NCBI GenBank assembly: GCA_916610825.1
Contig: OU744451.1
Location: 1,550,001 to 1,614,000, forward strand
Origin: Haliclystus octoradiatus
Lineage: Eukaryota > Cnidaria > Staurozoa > Stauromedusae > Haliclystidae
Direction: 5' to 3'
DNA: 64,000 nucleotides
The notes under the pieces were generated by a model. That model worked only from the letters and a program-made list of their open reading frames with translations, searched no databases and was not told where the DNA came from. Numbering within the stretch: position 1 is the stretch's first letter; every line of letters starts with the position of its first letter. The position numbers and the translations under genes were made by a program. Below, in pieces: positions 49,001-59,149 of the stretch.

Positions 49001-52000
49001 ATGACCAGGTTTCAAAAAAAAAACTACCAAGGACCAACAGCCACATGGATGTTCTGGAAACAATAATTATCAACTAGAACAGCTTCAAAAATGTATAATT
49101 TTCAGGACCTATACTAGATTTTTAAAACTAGAAATTTAGATTTGATCGTATTGGGTGCTTGTCAGGGTTCGATAAAATGGGGAATTCTAGAACTGAGAGT
49201 CGCGGAAGGCTAGCACAAATTCAGTAGGAAGGGAAAGGAATAGTTGTAATGGAAGAAATAATTGTAAATAATTTATGTTTTTTAATCAGAAGATTTCTTT
49301 TCTTGGACAGAGAAGTGAAACTGTGCAGTTGTTACCTTTTTTATGACAAAAACCGTAAAATATAAAGTTCTGGAAACAGTTTGCACTGATCAAAGCTTAG
49401 ATAGAATGCTCTTTGTCTTCGAACCAATTGCAATTGCAAAATTAGTTTGACCATTTTCGGAAATTTTAGGAAAGCTAATTTTAAAACTATCAGTTGTGTT
49501 CGACTAAAGGTGGAATAATTGCTAGAACATTTTTTAACATAATTCAAGTGAAGGAATGTCCATAGTCAAAATCAGTGCAACTCATATAAATGTTCTGCTT
49601 GTTTGTATGACCCTTGCTTTGAAACTCGATTTGAAATTTGAAACTTTGGTTTCGAGCAAAAGAGATGTCCCAATGGTGTCCATAAAGTGGTAGATCACAG
49701 ATAGCTCACTTTCACATTAAATCCACTTATTTCGTCCAAATTGAAAAATTCCATTTCGCCATTCTTCCTCCTTGTTTTGCATCAGCATCTATTTGAAGCT
49801 GTTTCAAATTTGTTTGTGTCATGTGCATGTTAAATAAGATTTTTGACATGCAGTATTAAAATTCAAGGATTTAGATATGTAAACAAGGGAGATGGTTGAT
49901 CAAATATGTTTAATTACAATATACAGTCAATCCTGTTATAACGGTCACCTCTATAAAGCGGCCACCTGTCTATAGTGGTCAATTTTGCAATGTCTAAAAT
50001 AATATTTTCTATTGAATCAAACCTGTATATAAAGGCCACCTGTTTATAGTGGTCAATTTATCTACCTCTCTTAGCTGACTGCTATATACAGGTTTCACTG
50101 TATTGCATGATTTGCTTTGTACTATTAAAAGATGATCTACATGCATGGGGTGGGTATCATTAAGCTATTTTCAAAGATTCATATTTAAAAAATGCAAAAC
50201 CTATTTGACATTTTGACCCAATAAACTTTAATTGACAAGAGCAGATCAAACTAAAATCGTATGGCATACTATTAATGCTACCGTTTTATGATTCAGCCAA
50301 TCACAGCTCACACGACTGATCATTTATTGCATTGAAACTGTATATAACAGCCAGCTATAAGAGAAAGATAAATTGACCATTGATGCAGGTGGTCTTTATA
50401 TACAGGGTTGGTTTAATAGAAAATACTATTTTAGACATTGCAAGAGTGACCACTATAGACATGTGGCTGCTGTATAGCTGTCAATTAAATACAAATCAGG
50501 CCTGTGAATAAAAGCTTGTAGCTTATCAGGTTTTCTGATTAAATGATGATGATGATTGATTTGTGCTATTTCAACATCAATTAATGAAATCTTTATAACT
50601 ATTATGTAATGTTTATTGACCATGAATTCTTATTAATTTACATATTATGCTAAAAGGAAATATTATCATCAGCCGCTTTGAAGCATAATTATATGGTGAT
50701 TTCAATAGAAGCAAGTAGTTTAGTACAGTAGTTTGTTATACAACATATAAATATTATGTAGTACGGTTTTGTTTATAACAGAGCTCAACAGTGTATTGCT
50801 TGGTGGCATTTAATCAGTACAGTATTTGTAAATGTTCTAATTAGGTTCGAAGACAAACAGGTCGATTTACGTTGGTGTTTTTCAGGGAAAGATACAGAGA
50901 AGCCAGTTGCCAAAGTACCCGGAAGTATGATTAATCAGATGCAGGTCAATTCTGTTGATACGAATAAAGCAAGTGCTGCCATGTTTGATCCCCTCAAGAA
51001 TGAAGCAGATAGTACCAGCCAAAGAAAGGATCCCTTTACTGCGATTGGTGAGTTGATTGCAATGTAGCTGACCATTTCAATTTTTCCATTATCATCAGCA
51101 ATTCATACATAAATACACAATCAATAGAAATGTAGATTATTTAATACAGCGTATTCTTGTTAATAACCATTACTTTTTCACAACCAGTTCCTATCGAATT
51201 CAACTAATTCACTCCGGTTAATATCACGATTTTTGGCTGCACCATGACAATAATATTTATGAGGCTACACTGTATAATCATGATAGCTTGTGTCTTCCAA
51301 CATGACAGGAAGAGATGCCAAGGGCTACTATGGCCTTCAGTCTGTACTTACAGTGATACAACCGACACAAAGAGACGAAAAAGAATGTTGACTTGGTAGA
51401 GTTCACACACATAAATTATCCCTAAAGGGCCCATGAAAAGGAAGCCCATCTTTCTTCGTTCATAAATTAGGGCTATTTATTGGATCTGAATTTGTAGTGA
51501 TTTAAATTTGTATGTATGTCATTATATTTTGTTTGTTAAACAGTTTGCTTCCGTCCATTAAATAGCTCTATTTAGATAAAGAGTTCGTGAATTCATGGGT
51601 CCGTTTTAAAAAAAAAAAATCAGGCCAACATACGTCCTGCGAAAAAGTTTGTTGATTTCGTGAACTGTTCATTTTGATGAATGTTATGAATATCAACACT
51701 AATTCATGAACATTAAATCAAAATGTTTCAATTTTCATGAATTTTTCCATGGAGTCAAATTTTTTAGTCATCTTACGTTTATAAACTGTTTACACAGAAG
51801 TTATGTTCATGGACATTGTAGAATTCATTAAAAATGTAGCGGTATTACCCTATCAAAGATGCCCTCATCATCATTCTGTTCTAGGGAAGTGGCTCATTTT
51901 CTGGAAGGTAGAAGCTATTCTACGCGAAGGAATGTCGGTGACGGATAGCCCCTGTGTAAAGTCCAACAAAATTCAGACACCTGGTTGCAGATAGCCTGCT

Positions 52001-54070
52001 CGCAGACTCTCTGTAAATATGAAACTTAGTTAACTATGTAGTACTGTAGCAGTCTACTGTTTTATTTAGTTTCCGATTTACAGAGAGCCTGCGAGCAGCC
52101 TAGGTTGCAGAGGGCTACGTAAGGTCGAAAGGAAAGGCTAGATTTAAGGCTATAATCATTAGAAATACAAAAAGTAAAATTTTGATTTTGCGTTTTGGTA
52201 GTTTAATAAAATTACTTGAATATTGAGCTAAAAAGTTTGCGAACTCTAAAATGTTTCGTTGGGCCACCCCCTGTGTAAAATTTTCATGAATTATTTGCAA
52301 CTCAAGGGATGCGAAACTAATACAGGTGCTTTCGAATTCATAATAGAAACAAGATTTAATAAAATGATATGTAATCTGCCTAATTTGGGTTTATAAAGGG
52401 CTGTTTTAAAACATGCATAATAGGCATGTGCCTACAGTCGGCCTGTTTCTAGTGTGGAGGATTTGTAAAATTTAAAATCAATGCAGACCTTCATTACACA
52501 ACATTCTATATGATACATATCACAATACATTCTTAGCATTCTTGTGCTGGATTGGTGGGACGTCTGCAGCCAATCAACAATGGCAGAAGCCAGGATACCC
52601 AAAAATCATACCTGTTACCACTAAGACCAGGCACCAGTCACACTGCTAAGTCAGTGGAGAACCTAATATACTTACCTTGCCTTGCTCCTTGGAGGTGAGG
52701 GGGCATTACTTGGATAACCCAGTGTAAGCACTGCGCAAACCCACAACCAGCATAACAGCCGTACATAGGTGCAGCATTGCACAACAATCTTGTACCCATA
52801 ACTGAATACATTTGTGAGGCCTCAGTGCAGCAGTGAACATTGCACACACATGTTTGTAAGTTCAATACACTGGTTAACGAACTGGTTAAGCAATAATCAG
52901 CAAGTAATAACCAATACAATCTCAGATTGACTGAGGAACTCAAAGCAGCTAGCAAGAATTGCTCGATATGGCTCGCCATATTGACCTGTTGGTTGAAGAC
53001 TAACAAAAATTATCCTTAGTTTCAGTCTATTTCAAACATTTTTACTTTCATGGCTGTGTTATGGTGGGGAAGCAAGGCAAGTTAAGAAAACTTTAGGGCT
53101 ACCACGTAATTTCATGAATTGAGTTTGAAATTAGGTCCCGTATTTCAAATGTTTTGCAAAAAGGCTGCTGATCATTTTAAAAAAATCTAATTTTCTCCTT
53201 TTTTATACCCTCTTCCTTAACAGTCGCATCATTAACATGTTTCTATACTCTATCCCCCAAACAATTGCTTCTTCTTAATATCCAACTATCTTAATTTCTA
53301 CCTTTTCGGCAATATCAAAGAGGAGGAATAAAGTTTGACTTTATTTAATTGGCCATTATGGACAAGTGGGCACTAAATGGAGGTTTCCGCTATTGCAGGT
53401 TGTTTGTTGCTGTAAATATTTGTAGTATTATGGTTACTTTTTCTATGTAGGTCAATCGCAACACCAGACTGCAATTAAACCAAATCCTCCAATTCATGAT
53501 ACTTCAACTTCATATCAACCTCAGGCTAATTTACCTTCTACTCAGCAACCGAATCAGCAACCAACCTATCCTTCATCAGTTGCCCAGGCGCCTGCAAATC
53601 AATATCAATCTGATCAAGCAATAGGCGGCTCCTCAGTTGCTGCTTTACCTGTCGTATCTGATAACACTGCTTCTGTTCAACCATACTCTAATCAGCAACA
53701 ACAACAACAACAGCAAGGCAATTTTTATGAAACCAACAACACTGGATATCAACAGCCATCTTATCAACAACAACAACAACAACAACAACAGGCTCAAGCT
53801 GTAGGATATGCTTCTCAGGGGGGACAACCCCAGCAAAGTAATTCTTTTTATAATAATCAACCAGCTACAGCATATAGTCAAGAAACTCAAATTCATCAGG
53901 TGCAACAGCCTTCTTATAATCAACAGAGTAATCCTTATCGTACGATGTCACCACGGCAACAATATCCAACACCAAGTCAAGGCTATGATATATATTATCA
54001 ATCACAAGGCGGTACTCAACCCCCTGTTGCTGCATCAGTTCATTCTGGTTATACTGGTTTACCAGGCTAA
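33847..54070 (+). CDS. TFG: TFG (Trk-fused gene), main isoform, 5 exons, 416 aa
   Basis: Joined exons 33847-34057, 37020-37103, 42611-42784, 50886-51047 and 53451-54070 (1,251 nt); all four introns are phase 1 with GT-AG ends. TFG forms oligomers at ER exit sites and organises COPII carriers between ER and ERGIC. Seen: PB1 domain (about residues 16-98) with [20 protein letters not shown] and the acidic [16 protein letters not shown] block; the family block [17 protein letters not shown] leading into a short coiled coil (about 100-140); the conserved FDPLKN motif at about 190; and a C-terminal Pro/Gln/Tyr-rich low-complexity region (from about 211) with CAA/CAG Gln runs. Length is close to human TFG (400). 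The tandem ATG-ATG at 33847 and 33850 leaves the start ambiguous by one residue. Confidence 0.96.
34749..35753. mobile_element. 1-kb foldback element with 9-bp target duplication
   Basis: Inverted ends of ~115 bp begin TAGCCTGCGCGCAGACCCAA and close with the complement. Exact 9-bp direct repeats GGCCTAGAT flank it (34740-34748 and 35754-35762). No transposase; interior frames are unrecognised. It lies in TFG intron 1. Mutator-like by duplication length and long inverted repeats. Confidence 0.8.
35763..37019 (+). other. TFG intron 1, remaining part
   Basis: Intron 1 spans 34058-37019. Apart from the foldback element at 34749, no exon or complete element was recognised. Confidence 0.4.
37020..37103 (+). 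CDS. TFG: TFG exon 2: acidic PB1 block
   Basis: An 84-nt exon between ctttcctttcag and gtaggtac. It encodes [19 protein letters not shown] and the end of PB1 (HLKVTLF). Too short to show as an open frame; identified by TFG homology and matching phases. Confidence 0.95.
37335..37505. mobile_element. Inverted-repeat element related to 24004-24405
   Basis: CTATTTGACCGGCAGTCGCA then GCCATTATGGAT at the left, with the complement at the right. A loose A/T-rich direct repeat (TTTTTAAATT / TTTTAAAATT) flanks it. In TFG intron 2. Confidence 0.65.
37615..37715. repeat. Dispersed repeat shared with 9755-9850
   Basis: AAGCCGATCCGATAAGAAAT with GTTTATTTTTGTGACGTAAA closely matches AAGCCGATACGATAAGAAAT with GTTTATTTTCGTGACGTAAA near 9760. 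Neither copy is coding. Confidence 0.6.
37983..42461. mobile_element. 4.5-kb foldback transposable element with 9-bp target duplication
   Basis: Exact 9-bp direct repeats ATCCCGGAA (37974-37982, 42462-42470) flank inverted ends GCGATTTGACAAACAGATAG. The arms have about 745 bp of unique sequence (37983-38727 and 41711-42461) and then tandem ~195-205-bp units: about seven on the left (to ~39960), four on the right (from ~41075). Each unit has AGGTCTCTCAAA-like sequence, ATGCCGATGACTAGATATCA and AAGTTGACAAAGGGGGCATT. The ~1.1-kb centre has no transposase frame. The TSD length and foldback shape suit the Mutator superfamily; it is non-autonomous. It fills most of TFG intron 2. Confidence 0.85.
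42611..42784 (+). CDS. TFG: TFG exon 3: coiled-coil segment
   Basis: A 174-nt exon between tgttgttttag and gtaggtga. It encodes [10 protein letters not shown], the coiled-coil stretch ([19 protein letters not shown]) and a Ser-rich linker ending SAPG. It is the last exon shared by the main and the homeodomain-like isoforms. Confidence 0.95.
42785..43930 (+). other. TFG intron between exon 3 and the homeodomain-like exon
   Basis: No further exon found. It carries fragments of a dispersed repeat (GGTTCGATAAATAGGGGATT near 43620; a reverse copy near 43140-43190) that also flanks the large foldback element. Confidence 0.4.
43931..44487 (+). CDS. Alternative TFG exon encoding a homeodomain-like helix-turn-helix
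   Basis: Starts after acceptor gatttttcatcttag and reads, with the single G left by exon 3, as [13 protein letters not shown]..., then a Ser/Pro/Asn-rich linker, a basic AKKRLVSR, and a homeodomain-like segment at 44149-44331: helix 1 IRDILEGAY, helix 2 [13 protein letters not shown], recognition helix [19 protein letters not shown]. Homeodomain core residues W48 and N51 are present; position 53 is Asn instead of Arg and the helix 1-2 loop is about seven residues longer than the classic fold. The frame then runs 50 more residues to a stop at 44487. Spliced to TFG exons 1-3 it predicts a 341-aa protein with PB1, coiled coil and putative DNA-binding domain. A possible donor at 44437 (phase 1) would instead make it a 507-nt cassette exon in frame with TFG exon 5. 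It could also belong to a separate nested gene. I do not recognise the homeodomain class. Confidence 0.65.
45818..45823 (+). promoter_or_regulatory. Candidate poly(A) signal for the homeodomain-like TFG isoform
   Basis: First canonical AATAAA downstream of the stop at 44487, giving a 3' UTR of about 1.3 kb. Weaker ATTAAA variants occur earlier, at about 44784, 45015 and 45225. Position only; nothing here proves use. Confidence 0.25.
47955..48090 (+). mobile_element. tRNA-derived SINE, family 2
   Basis: A-box-like TAGTGATTAGGG and B-box GGGTTCAATCCCTGGCAGAA, followed by GCACTATTGGTTGGCGTCAA. A diverged copy of the B-box part lies at about 46440-46500 (AGGTTAATCCTTGGCAGAAG). The head differs from family 1. 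Confidence 0.6.
49924..50100 (+). mobile_element. TA-flanked MITE, copy 6
   Basis: CAGTCAATCCTGTTATAACG to TATATACAGGTTTCACTG, flanked by TA on both sides. Confidence 0.8.
50333..50490 (-). mobile_element. TA-flanked MITE, copy 7 (degraded, inverted)
   Basis: TGAAACTGTATATAACAGCC and AGACATTGCAAGAGTGACCA are clearly the family interior in reverse. The right end has decayed and runs into a retroposon tail (about 50500-50550). Confidence 0.65.
50886..51047 (+). CDS. TFG: TFG exon 4 of main isoform: FDPLKN motif
   Basis: A 162-nt exon between ttggtgtttttcag and gtgagttg, phase 1 at both ends. It carries [13 protein letters not shown], matching the conserved SAFDPLKN segment of TFG, and so confirms that the main transcript skips the homeodomain-like exon. 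Confidence 0.94.
51048..53450 (+). other. TFG last intron
   Basis: No exon recognised. It holds a GTTCATGAAC-family fragment near 51640-51790, a dispersed-repeat fragment interrupted by the hairpin at 51992-52102 and otherwise unassigned sequence. The 122-codon minus frame at 52638-53006 has no recognisable domain. Confidence 0.4.
51992..52102. mobile_element. 111-bp hairpin element with 9-bp target duplication
   Basis: TAGCCTGCTCGCAGACTCTC with TGTAAAT at the left and the near-complement ATTTACAGAGAGCCTGCGAG at the right. Exact 9-bp direct repeats GGTTGCAGA flank it (51983-51991 and 52103-52111). Ends resemble those of 29650 and 34749. Confidence 0.8.
53451..54070 (+). CDS. TFG: TFG terminal exon: Gln/Pro/Tyr-rich tail
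   Basis: A 620-nt exon after ttttctatgtag, phase 1, stop TAA at 54068-54070. It encodes the low-complexity C terminus with two polyglutamine runs (around 53696-53716 and 53766-53790) and many QQxYxxQ units; this region of TFG phase-separates and binds COPII coat. A candidate poly(A) signal ATTAAA lies at 54229. Confidence 0.95.
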
Positions 54071-54940
54071 AACAATAGGTTGATTTTCATCACGTGGGTC
54101 ATAGAAGTCACGTGACTATTTCACTGTCACAAATTAATTTGCTTGCTTCACAAACTTTTATATATTTCATTTGTATTATTATTATTATTATTATTATTAT
54201 TGGTAGAAATGTATCCCTTTATTATCTGATTAAAATATCTATTTCGTTACAATTATACATGTGTTATTATATAATATTATAGATTATAAATGTGGGCATG
54301 TTATGTTACTCTGATAAGTTGTATGTGTGTTAATCAATAATATTTTGCTGGCCTTTATTTGAAATATATTTCTGCATTGTTCTATTTTCTGGTCATTTAT
54401 ATGTTTTATCATTAGGAACCATCCAGAAAGTATTTACTTACTAAGTGTCCCAATATTTGACTCCCCCTCCTCTATGTATGCAGCTGTATATGTTTTTGGA
54501 TCACCCTCTTCTACGTACGTACTCTCACAGTTTTGTAACCCCCACCCCCCCACACATTTTTACGAAAATTGTCTTTGTTATCTTCAAGTGCAACCATTTT
54601 AGGGAAGATCAAATTTTCGCGGTCAATAATGATTTATAGCTCCATTTTTTGGCAATATAAAAAACAATTTAACCATCAAAAACTGATAATTAATAGCATT
54701 TATAACCTTTCAAAAGTGCAACCATGGTTGCAACAGATACAGTCAAGATGCGTACGTACTTTGATGGTTGACATCCCCTCCACCATGTACGCAGCTGTAC
54801 GCTTTGGGTATGACCCACCGTCCCATATCTGAGTAAACTGTATGAAAATCGATACTTATTTGAGCAATTTGTTGCTAGTTCTGAGCACACTGATGTATAA
54901 ACGTATAAATTATTATATGATAGTTTTAGCAGAAGATCAC

Positions 54941-55665
54941 TTGTTCTGGGCAAAATAATTCTACTCAAGTAAAAAATTAATTGTTCTGAGCAAAATAACT
55001 CTACTCAAGTAAAAAATTAATTGTTCTGAGCAAAATCATTCTACTCAAGTAAAGATTTACTTGTTCTGGTCAAAATAATTCTACTGAAATAAAAAAATAC
55101 TTGTTCTGAGCAAAATAATTCTACTCAAGTAAAAATAAACTTGTTCTGAGCTAAACAATTCTACTCATGTAAAAATCACTTTTTCTGAGCAAAATAATTT
55201 TACTCATGTAAAAATTTACTTGTTCTGAGCTAAATAATTCTACTCAAGTAAAAAATTACTTTTTCTGAGCAAAATAATTTTACTCATGTAAAAATTTACT
55301 TGTTCTGAGCAAAATAATTCTACTCATGTAAAAATTACTTTTTCTGAGCAAAATAATTTTGCTCATGTAAAAATTTACTTGTTCTGAGCTAAATAATTCT
55401 ACTCATGTAAAAATCACTTTTTCTGAGCAAAATAATTTTACTCATGTAAAAATTTACTTGTTCTGAGCTAAATAATTCTACTCAAGTAAAAAATTACTTT
55501 TTCTGAGCAAAATAATTCTACTCACATAAAAGTTTACTTGTTCTGAGCAAAATAACTAATCAAGAAAAATTACTTGTTCTGAGCAAAATAATTCTACTAA
55601 AGTAAAAAATTACTTGTTCTGGTCAAAATAATTCTACTCAACTAAAAATTTACTTGTTCTGAGCA
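54941..55665. repeat. 40-bp tandem repeat, about 18 copies
   Basis: TTGTTCTGAGCAAAATAATT recurs at 54941, 54981, 55021, 55061, 55101 and 55141, exactly 40 bp apart, then with minor drift to ~55665. Units alternate between CTCAAGTAAAAAATTACTTG (self-complementary) and CTCATGTAAAAATTACTTTT variants, suggesting higher-order two-unit amplification in the middle. It lies ~870 bp past the TFG stop. Confidence 0.9.
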
Positions 55666-56261
55666 AATTTAGTCTACCGTAGAATCTGATTTTTTGCAAT
55701 TACAGACTTAATGGATGGTCCTGCGGTCGCTACGTGCTTAGTGTCACATGGGTGTTTCCATTTCGTATTGTTTCTGTGTCTGAAACCATATAGAATGCTA
55801 GAAGCCAGGACTCTGCCATTGATTGTTGAACTTACGCTAATCTTAATTCAAGTTGAGCTTTTAGTGACTGCTGGTCAGTGCTGCTTCTTTATAAGTATGT
55901 GTTTATTAGTTCTGCATACAGCAGCCTGAAAATCAGCCAATCAGCAGTGTTTCTGTGTTTACGATAATATTCTATCTACGATTTGAGATTTGCTAGTTAC
56001 TAATTCCAGGCATCATCTTTTTTGTGGCAAAATTGAAATATTTCAATTTTCTGCCCCTGTTCTTCCACTATTCAAAACTTGTGAAAGATTTCTGGTACTG
56101 ATTTACTGTTGCCACCAAACTGTTAAGATGGTGTACTGTGCCTTGACAAGCGAGGGCCATGAAAACTGATCTGTAATTTCTCGCCCAGGATTTCGGAGCT
56201 GAATAAACCATGTTTCTAAAAATGAAACATTTGGTCGATTTTAAAATTTATTTGACTTAAT

Positions 56262-56700
56262 TTCTCGTGCCAGCCGGGTCCGGCGCGAAGCGCCGGTTCG
56301 CCGGCCTCTGGTCGGGGTTTCGCGCTGCCATGACGACGGCGAGCGCGTCCTCGAGCGAAGCCGTCACAAAAAACAGAAACACAACGACCACCCACGGACG
56401 ACAGTCTTTACAGGCCGAATTAATCTTGAAGTTGGTAGAGCTCCTACGACATCTCGACAACGGCCGTTCAGATCAATACGAAAGCAGCGGCAATCGGAAG
56501 AAAGGGCCAAATCATTAGAAAAAGTTTTTTTTCAGCGTTGTGAATGCATCCGTTGATTTTTAATTAATTTTTCAACTTTCAGCCCCTTCGTTGACTCATT
56601 GCGCTGGGACGTCGTAGCCGAACGGACAGAGAACGCCAGCCTCATCAGTCGAGCCGCCCGCACAACGACAGTATTGTGATATCAGCCCGCAGTAGGCATG
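56262..56700 (+). other. GC- and CpG-rich island with a small ATG-started frame
   Basis: Abrupt rise in G+C with CCGGCGCGAAGCGCCGG and many CpGs in otherwise AT-rich, CpG-poor DNA. An ATG at 56329 opens 62 codons (MTTASASSSEAV..., with helix-like SLQAELILKLVELLRHLDNG) to a stop at 56518; a second frame is open over much of the same stretch. AATAAA follows at about 57053. It could be a promoter island, an exon of an unidentified gene or inserted DNA. I do not recognise the product. Confidence 0.3.
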
Positions 56701-58956
56701 GCATGACCGCAAAGCATTGCTTCTTTTTATCAGTTTTTTATGAGTTTCTTATGAATTGCCCTATCGGACGTTGCATTTCGAATTAATTTCAATATTTTAT
56801 TAGATGCTCGAGCGGCTGCTTCCGTCTTTCTTGACGTGTTTCTAGGGCACAGAGTTCTGTAGTGAGCTGCACAGGCTCGGCAGTTTTGCAACTTTTACTT
56901 CCATACTGGCCCGAATGGAGAGACCTTTTTTATGTCGCTCTGATTAGCACAAGCTTTTGAACGGCCACAATTCTGTTGGCCACGGAGTATGATGGATCGT
57001 GGATGGACTCTGTTTGTATATATGTGCATTACAGTAAATATGTTAAAGTTCGAATAAAAGTTATCAAGCTACTAACAATGATATAACTTATCATCTTGTA
57101 AATAAATATAGGAGATATTTATAAGTAGAAATAATCATTTTTAACTTATGATAAAAACGATTGCAATCAATATACATATTAAAGTTCCATTTAAAGTTGT
57201 ATGCATGTATATATGTATATAGTATTTGTAGCACATGTCTAACATGCAAATGAAACAAAGGAGGATATTTTTTAAATGTATCCTCATTTACATGTGGCCT
57301 TCAAAATTCTAAAAATAAAACATTACTATCATAGGTACAGAGAAATATCAATAGACAGTTCATACAAAGAGTTAAAATATATCATATGGTAAATAGAAAA
57401 TACATAACCAAGCAACTGAGATTCAACTAGAGTAACTACAATATTTAGATAAATTAACTTTGTTACGTTTTGTTTGGAATATTTCCAAAGATTTGTAAGA
57501 AATCCCATCTCATTCTTCAGAAATGCTATTCCATGGACTGATGACTCTGTTAGCGAAGGCATATTTGCAACAATCATATCTTCAGTTCATTTTTGAACGA
57601 ATTCTCTTAATGACACGTATATGGTATAGAGTTCCACCAAGGGATGACTCTGGGGGAAAATTCAAATTTTACTCAATCATTTTTTGGGGTTACACAGAGG
57701 TTTCAATGTTAAGGAATGGGACCTCAATAAATATTTTGATTTTTCAATTCTAAAAAGTTCGCAAAATGGAACGTCAGTAATGCCATGTACATTTTTTATA
57801 TAAGAGATAGAGATCTTAATACATAGATGAGCGATGTTAGTAGGAATAACCACTTTCATCTTATGATACATATAAAACTGTATTGCAGGGATTGCAGTAA
57901 TGAAATTACATTCGGATTTAATTTTATAAAGTTACGAACAACATATGAACGTTGAACGGCATTGAACAGCAATCATGGAATAAATGAAATTTAGTGGATA
58001 GAAGAACAATTAATACGGAGAATCATTTGCCGCTGATAATTAGTGATAAAATATTCTTGGTTTTTCTAATGGCATAATTACTTCTTCTGTCTGATTACTG
58101 GTCCGAGGACACAAGTAAATCATATTTTGAAATAAATATTAATGTAAATTTGTTAATACTCTCTCTTCTACTATCTTGCCTGAACTAAGATTTAGGTGTG
58201 GTTATCGCAAATATAGACAGTCGCATAGTGAAGTAAATGTTTTAAGGCAGGCCTACCTTTACAAAGACCTTTTCAGATAAGCAATCATTATTTGGTGTTT
58301 GATAAATTTCGGGGGGTCATGAGATGTCAATTGACTCATGTCCATGTGCTGATGTATTAATGCTTTCAAAATGAATGAAATAAGTTTTAAAAATGAAAAT
58401 TTTCAATTATTCCACTTATCATTGAAAAAATTGTACAGTACATGCGTATTTTGTTGATAATCGATATAAATTGGACTACACAAAATTTAAGTCTCATACA
58501 AACTTTATTATGACAGTTGTTTTCCTTCGCTTTTAAAAGCACTGTGACTGTAAAGGGAGACTGCCAGAGACGGTGTCCGTCTCGGTCGATTGTTGACCCA
58601 ATTTTATCATTTTGGCTAAATGGGAAGGACGGTTCAGGTGTGTAGATGGTGATGTAGCATCGTTGACGATGACAAATGCTGCGTTTTAAAAGTTCCTGGA
58701 TGTTTTCGTCGTTGCTCATTTAAAAGTGTACGTCGTTTCAAATTGGTGTCGTTATGGCTAATGATAATAACATTATCATCACCGCGACACGCAAATGACG
58801 AAACGACGACATCATCCATTCAGCGTCAACTTCTATATCAAATAACTATTGTTCGATGGTCTACTGGATATCGGCCTTAATCTGGAAACATGATATCGGT
58901 TTATCTATCTCTATAGATTGTGCGAAAAATGATGGACGTATACGTCAGCTCGCTCT

Positions 58957-59110
58957 GTGATTGGCTAAATAAGTATTACATAATTAGAATGGCTGCATAA
59001 TTATATTCTGATTCTGGTCTGTGATTGGTTAAATAAGTTTCACGTGATTAGAATGGCTGGATAATTATATTATGTTTCTGGTCTGTGATTGGTTAATGCA
59101 AACAGTTGTT
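58957..59110. repeat. About 2.3 tandem copies of a CCAAT-box-bearing unit
   Basis: TCTGTGATTGGCTAAATAAG recurs as TCTGTGATTGGTTAAATAAG and again as TCTGTGATTGGTTAA, with GATTAGAATGGCTG between them (unit about 66 bp). GATTGG is the complement of CCAAT. It lies just past the 3' end of the PAN-like gene. Confidence 0.6.
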
Positions 59111-59149
59111 TATTTATGATTGGTTAAAATGATCGTCATCTGACTTTAG

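Larger units (their letters stand above)
44488..50885 (+). other. Rest of TFG intron 3 / 3' flank of homeodomain-like exon
   Basis: The first ~1.3 kb may be 3' UTR of the short isoform. Beyond it are family-2 SINE copies (46430-46500, 47955-48090), GTTCATGAAC remnants near 48480 and 48850, dispersed-repeat fragments near 48600 and 49160, TA-flanked MITEs at 49924 and 50333 and a retroposon tail at about 50510. No other exon recognised. Confidence 0.5.
55700..59110. other. Region between TFG and the PAN-like gene
   Basis: No confident gene. It includes a GC-rich island (56262-56700), AATAAA motifs on the plus strand at about 56200 and 57053, a long unassigned AT-rich stretch and a short tandem repeat with CCAAT-like boxes (58957-59110). 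Confidence 0.4.

Noticed and set aside
52638-53006. 122-codon Cys-rich minus-strand frame
   Set aside because: No recognisable domain or supporting splice structure; it lies in a TFG intron among repeats.
54941-55665. CRISPR-like array of 40-bp units
   Set aside because: Head-to-tail minisatellite; there are no variable spacers.
58387-58819. Two overlapping minus-strand frames of 61 and 110 codons
   Set aside because: No domain, no splice partners, different phases; treated as chance.
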